This document shows positions 26,985 through 37,330 of a stretch of DNA of 37,810 bases, one piece after another. Below the pieces are notes generated by a model. The model saw only the letters and a list, made by a program, of their open reading frames with translations, was not told where the DNA came from and made no database searches. Both the position numbers and the translations under genes were made by a program. Origin of the DNA: Limosilactobacillus vaginalis DSM 5837 = ATCC 49540 (GTDB lineage: Bacteria; Bacillota; Bacilli; Lactobacillales; Lactobacillaceae); contig NZ_GG693415.1 in assembly GCF_000159435.1 (NCBI RefSeq), positions 100,906 through 138,715 of the forward strand, given 5' to 3'. Position 1 is the stretch's first letter; every line of letters starts with the position of its first letter.

Positions 26985-27022
26985 AAAAAGGTGGGAGGAG
27001 GAGACTCCGACCACCCTTTTTC
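26985..27022 (+). terminator. Hairpin between gap and pgk
   Basis: AAAAAGGTGG pairs with CCACCCTTTTT around an inner GGAG/CTCC stem. It is terminator-like with a T-tract, and pgk starts 28 nt later with no clear promoter of its own, so it probably acts as a partial terminator that sets gap above pgk. Confidence 0.75.
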
Positions 27023-27049
27023 TTAACAGAGAAGGAGGAAACATAATTT

Positions 27050-28261
27050 ATGGCAAAATTAACTGTTGAAGATTTACCATTAAGTGGTAAAAAAGTTTTA
27101 ATGCGGGTCGACTTTAACGTTCCAATTAGTGACGACGGTACTAAGGTTGAAGATGACAACCGGATCGTTGCTGCTTTACCAACTATTAAGTACGTTATTG
27201 AACATGGCGGTAAGGCTATTCTGTTCTCACACCTTGGCCGGATTAAGAAGGAAGAAGACAAGCCTGCTAAGTCTTTGAAGGCTGTTGCTGAACGTCTTTC
27301 TGAATTACTCGACAAGCCCGTTAAGTTTGTTCCAGTTACTGAAGGTAAGGAACTAGAAGATGCTATTAACGAACTTAAGGACGGCGAAGTATTGCTTGTT
27401 CAAAACACCCGTTATGAAGATGTTAAGGACGGCGAATACGTAAAGCGCGAATCTGGTAATGATCCTGAATTAGGTAAGTACTGGGCTTCATTAGGTGACG
27501 TTTACGTTAACGATGCATTCGGTACAGCTCACCGGAAGCACGCTTCTAATGTTGGTATTGCTACTAACATGCCAGGTAAGGCTGCTGCCGGCTTCTTGAT
27601 GGAAAAGGAAATCAAGTTCTTAGGTGACGCCGTTGATAATCCACAACGTCCATTTGTTGCTATTCTTGGTGGTGCTAAGGTATCAGACAAGATTGGTGTT
27701 ATTGATAACCTTCTTGACAAGGCTGACAAGATTATCATTGGTGGTGGAATGGCTTACACATTCTACGCTGCTAAGGGTATTAAGACTGGTGACTCACTTG
27801 TTGAAAAAGACAAGATTGATGTTGCCAAGAAGATCCTTGATAAGGCTGGCGATAAGATCGTTCTCCCAATTGACAATGTTGTAGCTGACAAGTTTGATAA
27901 CGATGCCAACACTAAGGTTGTTGAAGGCGACATTGACGATGGCTGGATGGCTCTTGATATTGGCCCTAAGTCTGTTGAAGAATTCAAGAATGTTTTGAAG
28001 GATGCTAAGACAGTTGTTTGGAATGGACCAATGGGTGTCTTTGAAAAGCCTAACTTTGCTAAGGGAACCCTTGAAGTAGGTAAGTTCCTTGGTACTTTGA
28101 ACGATGCAACCACAATTGTTGGTGGTGGTGACTCTACTGCCGCTGTTAAGCAATTAGGTGTTGCTGATCAACTCACCCACATTTCTACTGGTGGTGGGGC
28201 TTCATTAACCTACCTTGAAGGTAAGACTTTGCCAGGAATTGCTGCAATTTCTGAAAAGTAA
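27050..28261 (+). CDS. pgk: Phosphoglycerate kinase
   Basis: Pgk transfers phosphate from 1,3-bisphosphoglycerate to ADP, the first ATP-forming step of lower glycolysis. The 403-residue protein has the N-terminal [10 protein letters not shown] signature (about 19-28), a substrate-binding SHLGR segment, and the nucleotide-site motifs [13 protein letters not shown] and [21 protein letters not shown] (27031-27038) serves ATG 27050. It follows gap after a leaky hairpin and is followed by another hairpin before tpiA. Confidence 0.98.
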   Translation: MAKLTVEDLPLSGKKVLMRVDFNVPISDDGTKVEDDNRIVAALPTIKYVIEHGGKAILFSHLGRIKKEEDKPAKSLKAVAERLSELLDKPVKFVPVTEGKELEDAINELKDGEVLLVQNTRYEDVKDGEYVKRESGNDPELGKYWASLGDVYVNDAFGTAHRKHASNVGIATNMPGKAAAGFLMEKEIKFLGDAVDNPQRPFVAILGGAKVSDKIGVIDNLLDKADKIIIGGGMAYTFYAAKGIKTGDSLVEKDKIDVAKKILDKAGDKIVLPIDNVVADKFDNDANTKVVEGDIDDGWMALDIGPKSVEEFKNVLKDAKTVVWNGPMGVFEKPNFAKGTLEVGKFLGTLNDATTIVGGGDSTAAVKQLGVADQLTHISTGGGASLTYLEGKTLPGIAAISEK

Positions 28262-28271
28262 TATATAATAA

Positions 28272-28306
28272 AGCGGAATGGTTGAAACGGGACCATTCTG
28301 CTTTTT
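28272..28306 (+). terminator. Hairpin between pgk and tpiA
   Basis: An 11-bp stem with one G-U (28272-28282 with 28292-28302) is followed by TTTTT. The tpiA ribosome site begins 8 nt later, so this terminator also acts inside the operon. Confidence 0.8.
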
Positions 28307-28328
28307 GCGGTTTAAAGGAGTGATTTTG

Positions 28329-29078
28329 ATGAGGGTGCCAATTATCGCTGGCAATTGGAAAATGCATAAAACGGTAGCTGAATCAGTTGATTTTGTTAAA
28401 AAAATAAAGGATCAGCTACCACCAGCAGAACAGTTGGAAACTGCACTAGCCGGGCCAACATTATCGTTAGTTTCAATGAAAGAAGCTGCTGCAGGCTCTC
28501 CACTGAAAATTGCTGCTGAGAACTGCTACTATAAAAATGAGGGTGCATATACCGGTGAGACAAGCCCATACGCCCTTTACCAAGCAGGAATTCACCATGT
28601 GATTCTTGGACATTCGGAGCGTCGGAAGTATTTTCATGAAACTGACGAAATCGTCAACAAAAAAATTAAAGCAGCGTTAGCAGACCATCTTTGTCCCATC
28701 GTTTGCTGTGATGACACAATGGGACGACGAACAGCAGGGAAAAAAGTTCATTGGGTTGTAAACCAAATTCTTTACGATGCCAAGGGACTTTCAAGCGACG
28801 AAATTAGGCACGTTACAATTGCTTATGAGCCAAGTTGGGCAATTGGAACTGGTCAGAGCGCTGACCCTGATGAGGCTGAAGAGGGGTGTTACCTAATTCG
28901 GCAGACGGTAGCTTATATGTATGGGAATGACGTTGCTAATGATGTTCGAATCCTGTATGGAGGAAGCGTAACAACTAGTAATATCAATGCTTTAATGTCA
29001 AGTCAGGATATTGATGGGGTTCTTGTAGGTGGTGCGAGCCTGGATCCTGAAACATTTTTAAAATTAGTTAACCACTAA
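28329..29078 (+). CDS. tpiA: Triosephosphate isomerase
   Basis: TpiA interconverts dihydroxyacetone phosphate and glyceraldehyde-3-phosphate. The start is ATG 28329 (MRVPIIAGNW) with AAAGGAG at 28314-28320; the open frame upstream crosses the terminator hairpin and is not coding. The 249-residue product keeps all catalytic groups: Asn9 and Lys11 in AGNWK, His95 in LGHSERR, Glu167 in AYEPSWAIGTG, and the phosphate loops. It is more divergent than its neighbours: CCDDT (126-130) replaces the usual CxGET, and its codon bias is weaker than that of gap, pgk or eno. It should still be active. Confidence 0.95.
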   Translation: MRVPIIAGNWKMHKTVAESVDFVKKIKDQLPPAEQLETALAGPTLSLVSMKEAAAGSPLKIAAENCYYKNEGAYTGETSPYALYQAGIHHVILGHSERRKYFHETDEIVNKKIKAALADHLCPIVCCDDTMGRRTAGKKVHWVVNQILYDAKGLSSDEIRHVTIAYEPSWAIGTGQSADPDEAEEGCYLIRQTVAYMYGNDVANDVRILYGGSVTTSNINALMSSQDIDGVLVGGASLDPETFLKLVNH

Positions 29079-29082
29079 ATGC

Positions 29083-29111
29083 TTGTTTTTGGTTGCACAA
29101 AATAATACAAT
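29083..29111 (+). promoter_or_regulatory. eno promoter
   Basis: TTGTTT (29083-29088) and TACAAT (29106-29111) are 17 nt apart. A 5-bp hairpin ATAGC/GCTAT (29121-29125 with 29132-29136) lies right after the expected start site and may protect the 5' end. Confidence 0.6.
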
Positions 29112-29145
29112 ATTAATGAAATAGCGCGATTGCTATCGAATTTAA

Positions 29146-30489
<1,344 letters not shown>

Positions 30490-30510
30490 TTAGTTTAACG
30501 TTAAAGAATA

Positions 30511-30559
30511 ATAGACTTTTCATAGTCAATCTTAGTTGACTGTGGAAGGTCTATTTTTT
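30511..30559 (+). terminator. eno terminator
   Basis: A 19-bp stem with three G-U pairs (30511-30529 with 30536-30554) is followed by six T. Confidence 0.93.
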
Positions 30560-30633
30560 GTTCAACTGGCCATTTTAGTTGTTTTTATTACGTTAGTGGC
30601 CTTTCTTTCTTAATTAAGTTAATTATTATTTGC

Positions 30634-30645
30634 TTAACTAGTTAA
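30634..30645. repeat. Perfect palindrome upstream of permease promoter
   Basis: TTAACTAGTTAA is a perfect 12-bp palindrome 27 nt upstream of the permease -35. TTAATTAA (30610-30617) lies nearby. These are possible operator sites, but AT-rich palindromes also arise by chance. Confidence 0.3.
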
Positions 30646-30671
30646 TAATGAGAGAATGATTAGAAAAGTTC

Positions 30672-30700
30672 TTGGCAATCAGTGATTCATATAATATAAT
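30672..30700 (+). promoter_or_regulatory. Promoter of amino acid permease
   Basis: TTGGCA (30672-30677) and TATAAT (30695-30700) are 17 nt apart, 38 nt from the start codon. Confidence 0.85.
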
Positions 30701-30737
30701 TTGAAAAGTTATAATTTGAGAAAGGGATTTGATACTA

Positions 30738-32123
30738 ATGAAAAATTCTGCGCCAAAGTTACGGCGATCAATGACCGCTGGCCAAATGGAAATGATTTCC
30801 TTAGGTGGGGCAATTGGTGTCGGTTTATTTATGGGTTCAACGTCAACAATTAAGTGGACCGGGCCATCGGTACTCTTGGCTTATGCATTTGTTGGCTTAA
30901 TCCTCTACATTGTTATGCGGGCTCTCGGAGAAATGATCTACATTAATCCAGGTACGGGATCGTTTGCGGATTACGCAACTGAATATGTTCATCCGCTTGC
31001 AGGATACCTTGCTAAATGGGCTAATGTTTTTGAATATATTGTTGTTGGTATGTCAGAAGTTGTGGCGGCAACTGAATATCTGAAATTTTGGTGGCCGCAC
31101 ATGCATACCTGGATTGCCGGAATCGTGATCATTATCTTCTTGGTATTAGCAAACCTTGCTAGTGCTAAAGCGTATGGCTCGCTAGAATTTTGGTTTGCGA
31201 TGATCAAGGTTATTACAATTATCTTCATGATTTTTCTGGGCTTCATGGTAATCCTCTTTGGTTTTGGTAATGGTGGTCACCCAACTGGCTTTAGTAATCT
31301 TTGGGCCCATGGTGGTTTCTTTACGGGTGGAATTAGCGGTTTCTTCTTCTCAATGTCAATCATCGTTGGTTCATATGAAGGAATTGAATTGCTAGGAATT
31401 TCTGCTGGTGAAGTCGCTGATCCGCAAGAAGCAATTATTAAGTCCGTTAAGTCGGTTCTTTTCCGGATTCTGATTTTCTATGTTGGGGCAATCTTTGTTA
31501 TCGTAACGATTTACCCATGGAACAAGTTAAGCAGTGTTGGCTCACCATTCGTATCAACTTTTGCCAAGGTGGGGATTACTGCCGCGGCATCAATTATTAA
31601 CTTTGTGGTACTGACTGCAGCCCTTTCCGGTGCTAACTCTGGAATTTACAGTTCAAGCCGGATGCTGTTTAAGCTCTCTCACGAAGGGGATGCACCAAAG
31701 ATTTTTGGTCGTCTTTCTAAGCGAATTGTCCCTGATGCAGCAATTCTTGGAATCTCTGGGGGAATTTTAATTGGGTTTATCATTGATATGATTTCCTCGA
31801 TTTATAATCACTCAACTTCCGATATGTTTGTGGTTGTCTTTAGTTCGTCCGTTTTACCGGGGATGATTCCGTGGTTTGTTATTCTGCTTGCTGAGTTGCG
31901 TTTCCGGAAAAATAACCCAGACTTAATGACGGATCACCCATTCAAATTACCCCTTTACCCATTTTCTAACTATTTTGCGTTTATTATGCTGATCGTGATT
32001 GTGATCTTTATGTTCATTAATCCGGACACCCGAATTTCTGTTATTGTCGGGGCAGTTGTCCTGATCGTTGCAACAATTGTTTACCTGATTCGTCATGGCT
32101 TAAAGAGAACAACAGCTGAATAA
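30738..32123 (+). CDS. Amino acid permease, APC superfamily (AAT type)
   Basis: This is a membrane transporter of about 12 helices in 461 residues. The first helix region MEMISLGGAIGVGLFMGSTS, followed by TIKWTGPSVLLAYAFVG, is typical of amino acid transporter (AAT) permeases such as those for alanine/glycine/serine, proline or aromatic amino acids. The substrate cannot be read from the sequence. The start is ATG 30738 with AAAGGGA (30721-30727); a TTG at 30729 is too close to that site. It is monocistronic with a strong promoter and its own terminator. It likely takes up amino acids by proton symport. Confidence 0.9.
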   Translation: MKNSAPKLRRSMTAGQMEMISLGGAIGVGLFMGSTSTIKWTGPSVLLAYAFVGLILYIVMRALGEMIYINPGTGSFADYATEYVHPLAGYLAKWANVFEYIVVGMSEVVAATEYLKFWWPHMHTWIAGIVIIIFLVLANLASAKAYGSLEFWFAMIKVITIIFMIFLGFMVILFGFGNGGHPTGFSNLWAHGGFFTGGISGFFFSMSIIVGSYEGIELLGISAGEVADPQEAIIKSVKSVLFRILIFYVGAIFVIVTIYPWNKLSSVGSPFVSTFAKVGITAAASIINFVVLTAALSGANSGIYSSSRMLFKLSHEGDAPKIFGRLSKRIVPDAAILGISGGILIGFIIDMISSIYNHSTSDMFVVVFSSSVLPGMIPWFVILLAELRFRKNNPDLMTDHPFKLPLYPFSNYFAFIMLIVIVIFMFINPDTRISVIVGAVVLIVATIVYLIRHGLKRTTAE

Positions 32124-32133
32124 GATCTTAACT

Positions 32134-32174
32134 AGCAGGTTTTGGACTAATCACTATCCATTACCTGCTTTTTC
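32134..32174 (+). terminator. Permease terminator
   Basis: AGCAGGT (32134-32140) pairs with ACCTGCT (32163-32169), extended inward by TGG/CCA past a TT/TT mismatch, followed by TTTTTCTTT. Confidence 0.85.
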
Positions 32175-32187
32175 TTTGGAGATGTAG

Positions 32188-32193
32188 TACAAT
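32188..32193 (+). promoter_or_regulatory. -10 candidate of ClC gene
   Basis: TACAAT lies 36 nt upstream of the start. The best -35 position (32165-32170, CTGCTT) is weak and lies inside the preceding terminator. Confidence 0.35.
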
Positions 32194-32229
32194 ACTGGGG
32201 TGAATCTTAGGGGAAAGTTAGGAGAAATA

Positions 32230-33774
32230 ATGAATAAGGAAGTAATTGTTAACCAGGATAACCAATTTAAGCAAATGATTCGTGCCGCTATTATTGGCTT
32301 GTTGACTGGGTTAGTGGTTAGTACGTTTCGGTTAATCATTCAACATTTTTTGAAATTCGTTAGTGCGAGTTTTGCGTATTTTCATCATCATCCAACGGGA
32401 CTAATTTATTGGGCAATTGGCTCGGTAATTCTCGCCTTAATTTTGGGACAGCTTGCACAACGGTATCCAAATATTAAAGGATCCGGGATTCCCCAGGTCG
32501 AAGGTCAGTTAAAGTGCCAATTTGACGAAAAATGGTGGCCGGTTTTATGGCGGAAGTATCTTGGCGGAATTTTTGCCATCGGTTCTGGCCTGTTTCTTGG
32601 CCGTGAAGGACCGTCAATTCAATTAGGTGCAACGATTGGTCAGGGGGTTGCTGAAACGGCTCACGTTAATTCGCTTAATCGTCGTGTCGGAATTGCTAGT
32701 GGTGCGGCTGCTGGATTAGCGGCAGCGTTTAATGCACCGATTGCAAGTACCATTTTTATTCTGGAGGAAGTTTATCATAATTTTTCGCCATTAATTTGGC
32801 TGGCAACCTTTATTAGTTCCCTTTGTTCAAATATGGTTTCCATGACCATCTTTGGCCTCAAGCCAGTGTTAAATGTTCCCTATCAATATGAATTGCCGGT
32901 TGGCTTATATTGGCATTTAATTATTTTAGGAATTGCCCTTGGTTTTCTTGGCCGGCTTTATCAGATCGTTATCTTGCGACTTGATCATTGGTCAGGGAAG
33001 TTAACATGGCTTAAACCTTCAGCATATCCAGTTATCCCATTTCTTTTAGTTATCCCGGTTGCTTGGTATCTTCCTTATACTCTTGGTGGTGGGAACCAGT
33101 TAATTGCTGAGTTAAGATTACTGCCTTTCTCCCTAACTCTTTTTATCGGCTTGTTTGTTCTTCGTTTTGTCTTTTCAATGATTAGCTACGGAAGTCAATT
33201 GCCTGGAGGAATCTTCCTGCCGATTTTGACTTTAGGAGCGGTTTTGGGAGCAGTCTACTGTACATTAATGGTTAAAGTGGGAACTCTCCCCGCGCGATAC
33301 CTCCCCAATTTCATTATTTACGCAATGGCCGGTTACTTTGCTTGCATTAGTAAGGCTCCGTTTACCGCGATCCTGCTTATTACAGAAATGGTGGGTTCGT
33401 TAGCACACCTGATGCCGTTAGCGATGGTTTCAATTATTGCCTATCTCGTGGTTGACGCTTTACATGGTAGACCTGTTTATACCGAAATGTTTGAAAACTT
33501 TATCGGACTACGCACTGATAAAAAGCCACTCCACCAAGAGACGCTTTCGGTAACAATTTATCCGGGATCAGAACTTGATGGATGCCAAATAGCTGATTAT
33601 TCATGGCCAGCTGATTGTATTGTTTCCCTTATTTATCGTGGAGAAGATAAAATTATTCCAAATGGAAAAACAGTTCTTCTGGCTGGTGATACCTTGCTCA
33701 TCCAAGCAAATATTTCCGACAAAAATAAACTTCAGGAAATTTTGGAACGGTCATCTCATGCACCAAAAATGTAG
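32230..33774 (+). CDS. clcA: ClC-type chloride/proton antiporter with TrkA-C domain
   Basis: The 514-residue protein has the three anion-pathway motifs of the ClC family: GSGIP (84-88), GREGP (124-128, gating Glu126) and the later GGIFLP. The acidic pair EE (179-180) includes the internal proton glutamate of transporters, so it should be a 2Cl-/H+ exchanger rather than a channel. The last 70 residues (from about SVTIYPGSELDG) form a TrkA-C (RCK-C) regulatory domain, as in a subset of bacterial ClCs. The start is ATG 32230 behind TTAGGAGA (32217-32224). In lactobacilli a role in acid or osmotic tolerance is plausible. It stands alone. Confidence 0.93.
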   Translation: MNKEVIVNQDNQFKQMIRAAIIGLLTGLVVSTFRLIIQHFLKFVSASFAYFHHHPTGLIYWAIGSVILALILGQLAQRYPNIKGSGIPQVEGQLKCQFDEKWWPVLWRKYLGGIFAIGSGLFLGREGPSIQLGATIGQGVAETAHVNSLNRRVGIASGAAAGLAAAFNAPIASTIFILEEVYHNFSPLIWLATFISSLCSNMVSMTIFGLKPVLNVPYQYELPVGLYWHLIILGIALGFLGRLYQIVILRLDHWSGKLTWLKPSAYPVIPFLLVIPVAWYLPYTLGGGNQLIAELRLLPFSLTLFIGLFVLRFVFSMISYGSQLPGGIFLPILTLGAVLGAVYCTLMVKVGTLPARYLPNFIIYAMAGYFACISKAPFTAILLITEMVGSLAHLMPLAMVSIIAYLVVDALHGRPVYTEMFENFIGLRTDKKPLHQETLSVTIYPGSELDGCQIADYSWPADCIVSLIYRGEDKIIPNGKTVLLAGDTLLIQANISDKNKLQEILERSSHAPKM

Positions 33775-33839
33775 AAATTAGGCAAAGAGTATGGTATTCT
33801 GTACTAGATATAGTGGGCAATTATTAGGAGGAAAAATCC

Positions 33840-34079
33840 TTGTATAACACATTAATGACTTTATTTTTAATAGATTGTGTAGTTCTGATTGCATGTGTAA
33901 TGATGCAACCAGCTAAGAACGATAATGATGCAATGTCTGCTTTAACAGGTGGAGCTGGAGATTTATTCTCACGGCGCAAGGCTCGTGGATTTGAAGCCGT
34001 TATGCAGGTTGTTACTACGATTTGCGGGGCGATCTTTTTTATCCTAGCTTTGGCCTTGGTTTTTGTTTCATCACACTAA
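33840..34079 (+). CDS. secG: Preprotein translocase subunit SecG
   Basis: SecG is the small non-essential subunit of the SecYEG channel that aids the SecA cycle. The 79-residue protein has two membrane helices (about 2-20 and 55-76) joined by a glycine-rich cytosolic loop (LTGGAGDLFSRRKARG), the usual SecG layout. The start is TTG 33840, 9 nt after AGGAGG (33826-33831). It heads the conserved secG-esterase-rnr-smpB group. A weak extended -10, TGGTATTCT (33792-33800), lies upstream. Confidence 0.95.
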   Translation: MYNTLMTLFLIDCVVLIACVMMQPAKNDNDAMSALTGGAGDLFSRRKARGFEAVMQVVTTICGAIFFILALALVFVSSH

Positions 34080-34088
34080 AGCGGCACT

Positions 34089-34122
34089 GCCTCCTGTATC
34101 ATGCATTCAGGAGGCCTTTTTT
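34089..34122 (+). terminator. Hairpin after secG
   Basis: A perfect 8-bp stem GCCTCCTG/CAGGAGGC (34089-34096 with 34108-34115) is followed by CTTTTTT. The esterase gene starts 21 nt later without a visible promoter, so some read-through is expected. Confidence 0.88.
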
Positions 34123-34142
34123 ATTTTAAGGAGTAAGAAATA

Positions 34143-34898
34143 ATGGAAGTTAGTTCGGGGAAGCCCTTTTTATTTCCGCACGGTCGTTTTGGGGTTATTC
34201 TATTACATTCATATACGAGTAGTAGTGCTGATATGCGGATGCTCGCACGGCACCTGGAACGGCAGAATTATACGATTTATGCTCCAGTGTTTACTGGGCA
34301 TGGGAGCGATCCACTGACTGTCTTAGAAAAAAGCGGTCCAGAAGATTGGTGGACTGATACGCAATTTGCGATTCGGCGATTAAAGGATATGGGAATGGAG
34401 AAGATAGCGATCCTCGGTTTGTCATTAGGGGGATTACTAGCTACCAAGGCATTAGAGAATGATTCAACCCTAGTAGGCGGGGGAGTTTTTGCGTCTCCCG
34501 TTACTACTTGGGGACAATCAAATGTTCCGCAATTTTTCCCACAATTAGCAACTGCTTATTATAAGAAAGCAGGATTAAGTTCCCAAGAAATTAACGAACG
34601 GATTGTAAAAATTAATCAATTGTTGCCGAAACAATTAACTGCTATTAGCGAAATGACCCGGGAAATAGATCAGCACCTGGAGCAAATTCACCAGCCATTT
34701 TTTATTGGTCAAGGTGGTCGGGATGAAATGATTAATCCTCATTCTGGAAAAGAATTAGCAGAAAAGTTATTAGCCCAAGGAACTCCAGTTGATTATCATT
34801 ACTATCCACAGGCTGGTCATGTCCTTACCGTTAACAATGCCCACCGACAGTTATTCGCTGACGTTACTGACTTCCTACAAAAAACATTCGAGGTGTAA
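34143..34898 (+). CDS. Carboxylesterase, alpha/beta hydrolase (Est30/YvaK type)
   Basis: The 251-residue alpha/beta hydrolase has the nucleophile elbow GLSLGG (Ser94), Asp194 in GGRDEMI and His226 in AGHVLTV, a complete catalytic triad. The oxyanion region is LLHSYTSSSADM. Relatives (YvaK, Est30) hydrolyse short-chain esters; the natural substrate is unknown. The gene sits between secG and rnr, the same order as in Bacillus. Its TAA stop is 1 nt from the rnr ATG, so the two are translationally coupled. An AAGGAG stretch precedes ATG 34143. Confidence 0.92.
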   Translation: MEVSSGKPFLFPHGRFGVILLHSYTSSSADMRMLARHLERQNYTIYAPVFTGHGSDPLTVLEKSGPEDWWTDTQFAIRRLKDMGMEKIAILGLSLGGLLATKALENDSTLVGGGVFASPVTTWGQSNVPQFFPQLATAYYKKAGLSSQEINERIVKINQLLPKQLTAISEMTREIDQHLEQIHQPFFIGQGGRDEMINPHSGKELAEKLLAQGTPVDYHYYPQAGHVLTVNNAHRQLFADVTDFLQKTFEV

Positions 34899-34899
34899 T

Positions 34900-37305
34900 A
34901 TGACAACAAAAACGAAATTAAAAGATCAGATATTAGATTACCTAAAGGAAAATGCCAATGTTAGTTTTTCGGCTGAAAAACTAGGACGGGCATTAAAGAT
35001 GGCTGATGCTGATTCCTTTACGCCAATTGTTCAAGCATTAGCCGAACTTGAACGTGAGAAGAAAGTGACAGTGACTGATCGCGGAGAATTTAAGGCTGTG
35101 ATTAAGCCCCAAGCAATTGTCGGGACTTTCCATGCTAATGATAAGGGCTTTGGCTTTGTTGACTATGATCCTGAATTACCGGACATGTACATTAATCCTG
35201 ATCATACAATGCACGCTTTAAATGGGGATCAGGTTGAAGTAAAAATTCTTCGTCCCGCTAAGCCAGGGAGTGACCAGGGTCCTGAAGGCCAAGTGGTTAA
35301 AATTGTTGAACATAACTACGATCAGATCGTTGGTGAATTTAAGCAGGAAACTGTCGGTGATTATATTGGTGAAATTCTTCTAAAGGATAAAAAGTTATCT
35401 AACTACCGGTTCTTCGTCAATGATCAGGGATTAAAACCGATGGATGGCCAAGTAGTTACCGCAACTGTTGCTACCTATCCTGATGATGAGGCACCGCAAG
35501 TAATGACTGGTGCGGTTAACGAAGTGATTGGTGATAAGGATGAGCCGGGGATTGATATTCTTTCGGTGATCTATGCCCACGACGTTCCTCATGAATTCCC
35601 TCAAGAGGTAATGGATGAAGCTAATAAAATTCCATTGAAAGTCCTTCCTGAAGAAAAGAAGGGTCGGGTAGACATTACCGATCAGCCATTAGTAACAATT
35701 GATGCAATTGAGTCCAAGGATCTGGACGATGCGGTTGTTGCGTGGAAGATGGATAACGGTCACTATCATCTTGGAGTTCATATTGCTGATGTCAGTCACT
35801 ATGTTAAGCCTGGATCCGCCCTTGATAAGGAAGCATTTAAGCGGGGGACTTCAGTTTACTTAACTGACCGGGTAGTACCAATGCTTCCTAAACGGCTTTC
35901 TAATGGTATTTGTTCACTTAATCCAGGTGAGGAACGGCTTTCAATGAGCTGTGAAATGGAGATTGATGAGCAAGGACGGATTATTAAGCACCGGATTTTT
36001 CCAAGTGTAATGCGTTCCCACGCGCGAATGACCTACAAGGCAGTTAATCGGATCCTAGAATCCCATGACGCTAAGACAATGGCTGAGTACAAGGATTTAG
36101 TTCCGATGTTTGAAACCATGCGGGACATTCACAAGATCCTGTTAAATGCACGGAAACGCCGGGGTGCAATTGACTTTGAGGCACCGGAAGCAAAGATCAT
36201 TGTCGATGATCAGGGGCACCCAATTGATATTCAACTTCGGGAACGGGGATTAGCAGAGCGGATGATCGAATCATTTATGCTTGCTGCTAACGAAACCGTT
36301 GCTGAACATTATTACAAGGAGCATGTTCCGTTCCTTTATCGGATCCACGAACAACCTGATAATGAGAAGATAAAGTCCTTCTTTGAATTTTTGAGCGTCT
36401 TCGGAATCAATGCTCATGGTGACATTAATAATGTTAAGCCAAAAATGCTTCAAAATGTTTTGAAACAGGTTGCCGGAAAGCCGGAAGAACAGATGGTTCA
36501 AGTAATGATGTTACGGAGTATGCAGCAGGCAAAGTATGCTGATGAAGAAGTTGGTCACTTTGGTCTGGGTGCAAAATACTACACACACTTTACGTCACCA
36601 ATTCGGCGGTACCCTGATGATACGGTTCACCGTTTAATCAAGTGGTATGAAAAGCATGGTAAAGGTGAGGACGCAAAGGCTGCCTGGCGTGACCGTCTGC
36701 CAGAGATTGCTGAGCATACGTCATTTACAGAACGCCGGGGAATTGATACTGAACGTGATGTTGACAGCATGAAGAAGGCCGAATACATGGAGGACCATGT
36801 TGGGGAAACCTTTGATGCAGTTGTTAGTTCAGTTATGAAGTTCGGCCTGTTTGTTGAATTAGAGAATACTGTTGAAGGACTCGTCCACATCAGTGTTATG
36901 AATGATGATTACTATGAATATTCGGAAAAGCACTTGGCTTTAATTGGTCGTAGTCACCACCGAATTTTCCAAATTGGTCAGCCAATCAAGGTTAAACTAG
37001 TTCGGGTTGACAAGGATCTACGTGAAGTTGATTTCCAATTAGTTAACCCTGAAGAAGCACCAACAACCAAGATTCGGGTTCCCCATAATGATGATCGTCG
37101 TGGCGGTCGTCGGGGAAATAATCGGCACGGTCACGGTAATGGTGGTCATAAGCGAAATGATGGTCACTTCCGGAATACACAAGGAAAGTGGAAACACGAT
37201 GGTCACGAAAACGGTAATCGAAATAACCGACAAATAAATCGTGGACAGACTCGTCACCACAACAATTCTCGTGATATTGAAGGACATCATCGACGTCGAC
37301 ACTAA
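34900..37305 (+). CDS. rnr: Ribonuclease R
   Basis: RNase R is a processive 3'-5' exoribonuclease that degrades structured RNA and, with SmpB/tmRNA, faulty mRNAs. The start is ATG 34900 (MTTKTKLKDQ), 1 nt after the esterase stop, with GAGGTG at 34890-34895; a longer open frame upstream overlaps the esterase and lacks support. The 801-residue product has an N-terminal winged-helix part, cold-shock domains (GTFHANDKGFGFVDYD), the RNB domain with the acidic metal site DAIESKDLDDA, an S1 domain (VVSSVMKFGLFVELENTVEG), and a tail. The last 73 residues are a low-complexity stretch rich in His, Asn, Gly and Arg (RRGGRRGNNRHGHGNGGHKR), unlike the lysine-rich tails of enterobacterial RNase R. smpB follows after 25 nt. 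Confidence 0.96.
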   Translation: MTTKTKLKDQILDYLKENANVSFSAEKLGRALKMADADSFTPIVQALAELEREKKVTVTDRGEFKAVIKPQAIVGTFHANDKGFGFVDYDPELPDMYINPDHTMHALNGDQVEVKILRPAKPGSDQGPEGQVVKIVEHNYDQIVGEFKQETVGDYIGEILLKDKKLSNYRFFVNDQGLKPMDGQVVTATVATYPDDEAPQVMTGAVNEVIGDKDEPGIDILSVIYAHDVPHEFPQEVMDEANKIPLKVLPEEKKGRVDITDQPLVTIDAIESKDLDDAVVAWKMDNGHYHLGVHIADVSHYVKPGSALDKEAFKRGTSVYLTDRVVPMLPKRLSNGICSLNPGEERLSMSCEMEIDEQGRIIKHRIFPSVMRSHARMTYKAVNRILESHDAKTMAEYKDLVPMFETMRDIHKILLNARKRRGAIDFEAPEAKIIVDDQGHPIDIQLRERGLAERMIESFMLAANETVAEHYYKEHVPFLYRIHEQPDNEKIKSFFEFLSVFGINAHGDINNVKPKMLQNVLKQVAGKPEEQMVQVMMLRSMQQAKYADEEVGHFGLGAKYYTHFTSPIRRYPDDTVHRLIKWYEKHGKGEDAKAAWRDRLPEIAEHTSFTERRGIDTERDVDSMKKAEYMEDHVGETFDAVVSSVMKFGLFVELENTVEGLVHISVMNDDYYEYSEKHLALIGRSHHRIFQIGQPIKVKLVRVDKDLREVDFQLVNPEEAPTTKIRVPHNDDRRGGRRGNNRHGHGNGGHKRNDGHFRNTQGKWKHDGHENGNRNNRQINRGQTRHHNNSRDIEGHHRRRH

Positions 37306-37330
37306 TATTTTGACCTGATGGGGGGATTCC

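Noticed and set aside
34789-34899. N-terminal extension of RNase R
   Set aside because: It overlaps the esterase in another frame and has no ribosome site; ATG 34900 matches the family start.
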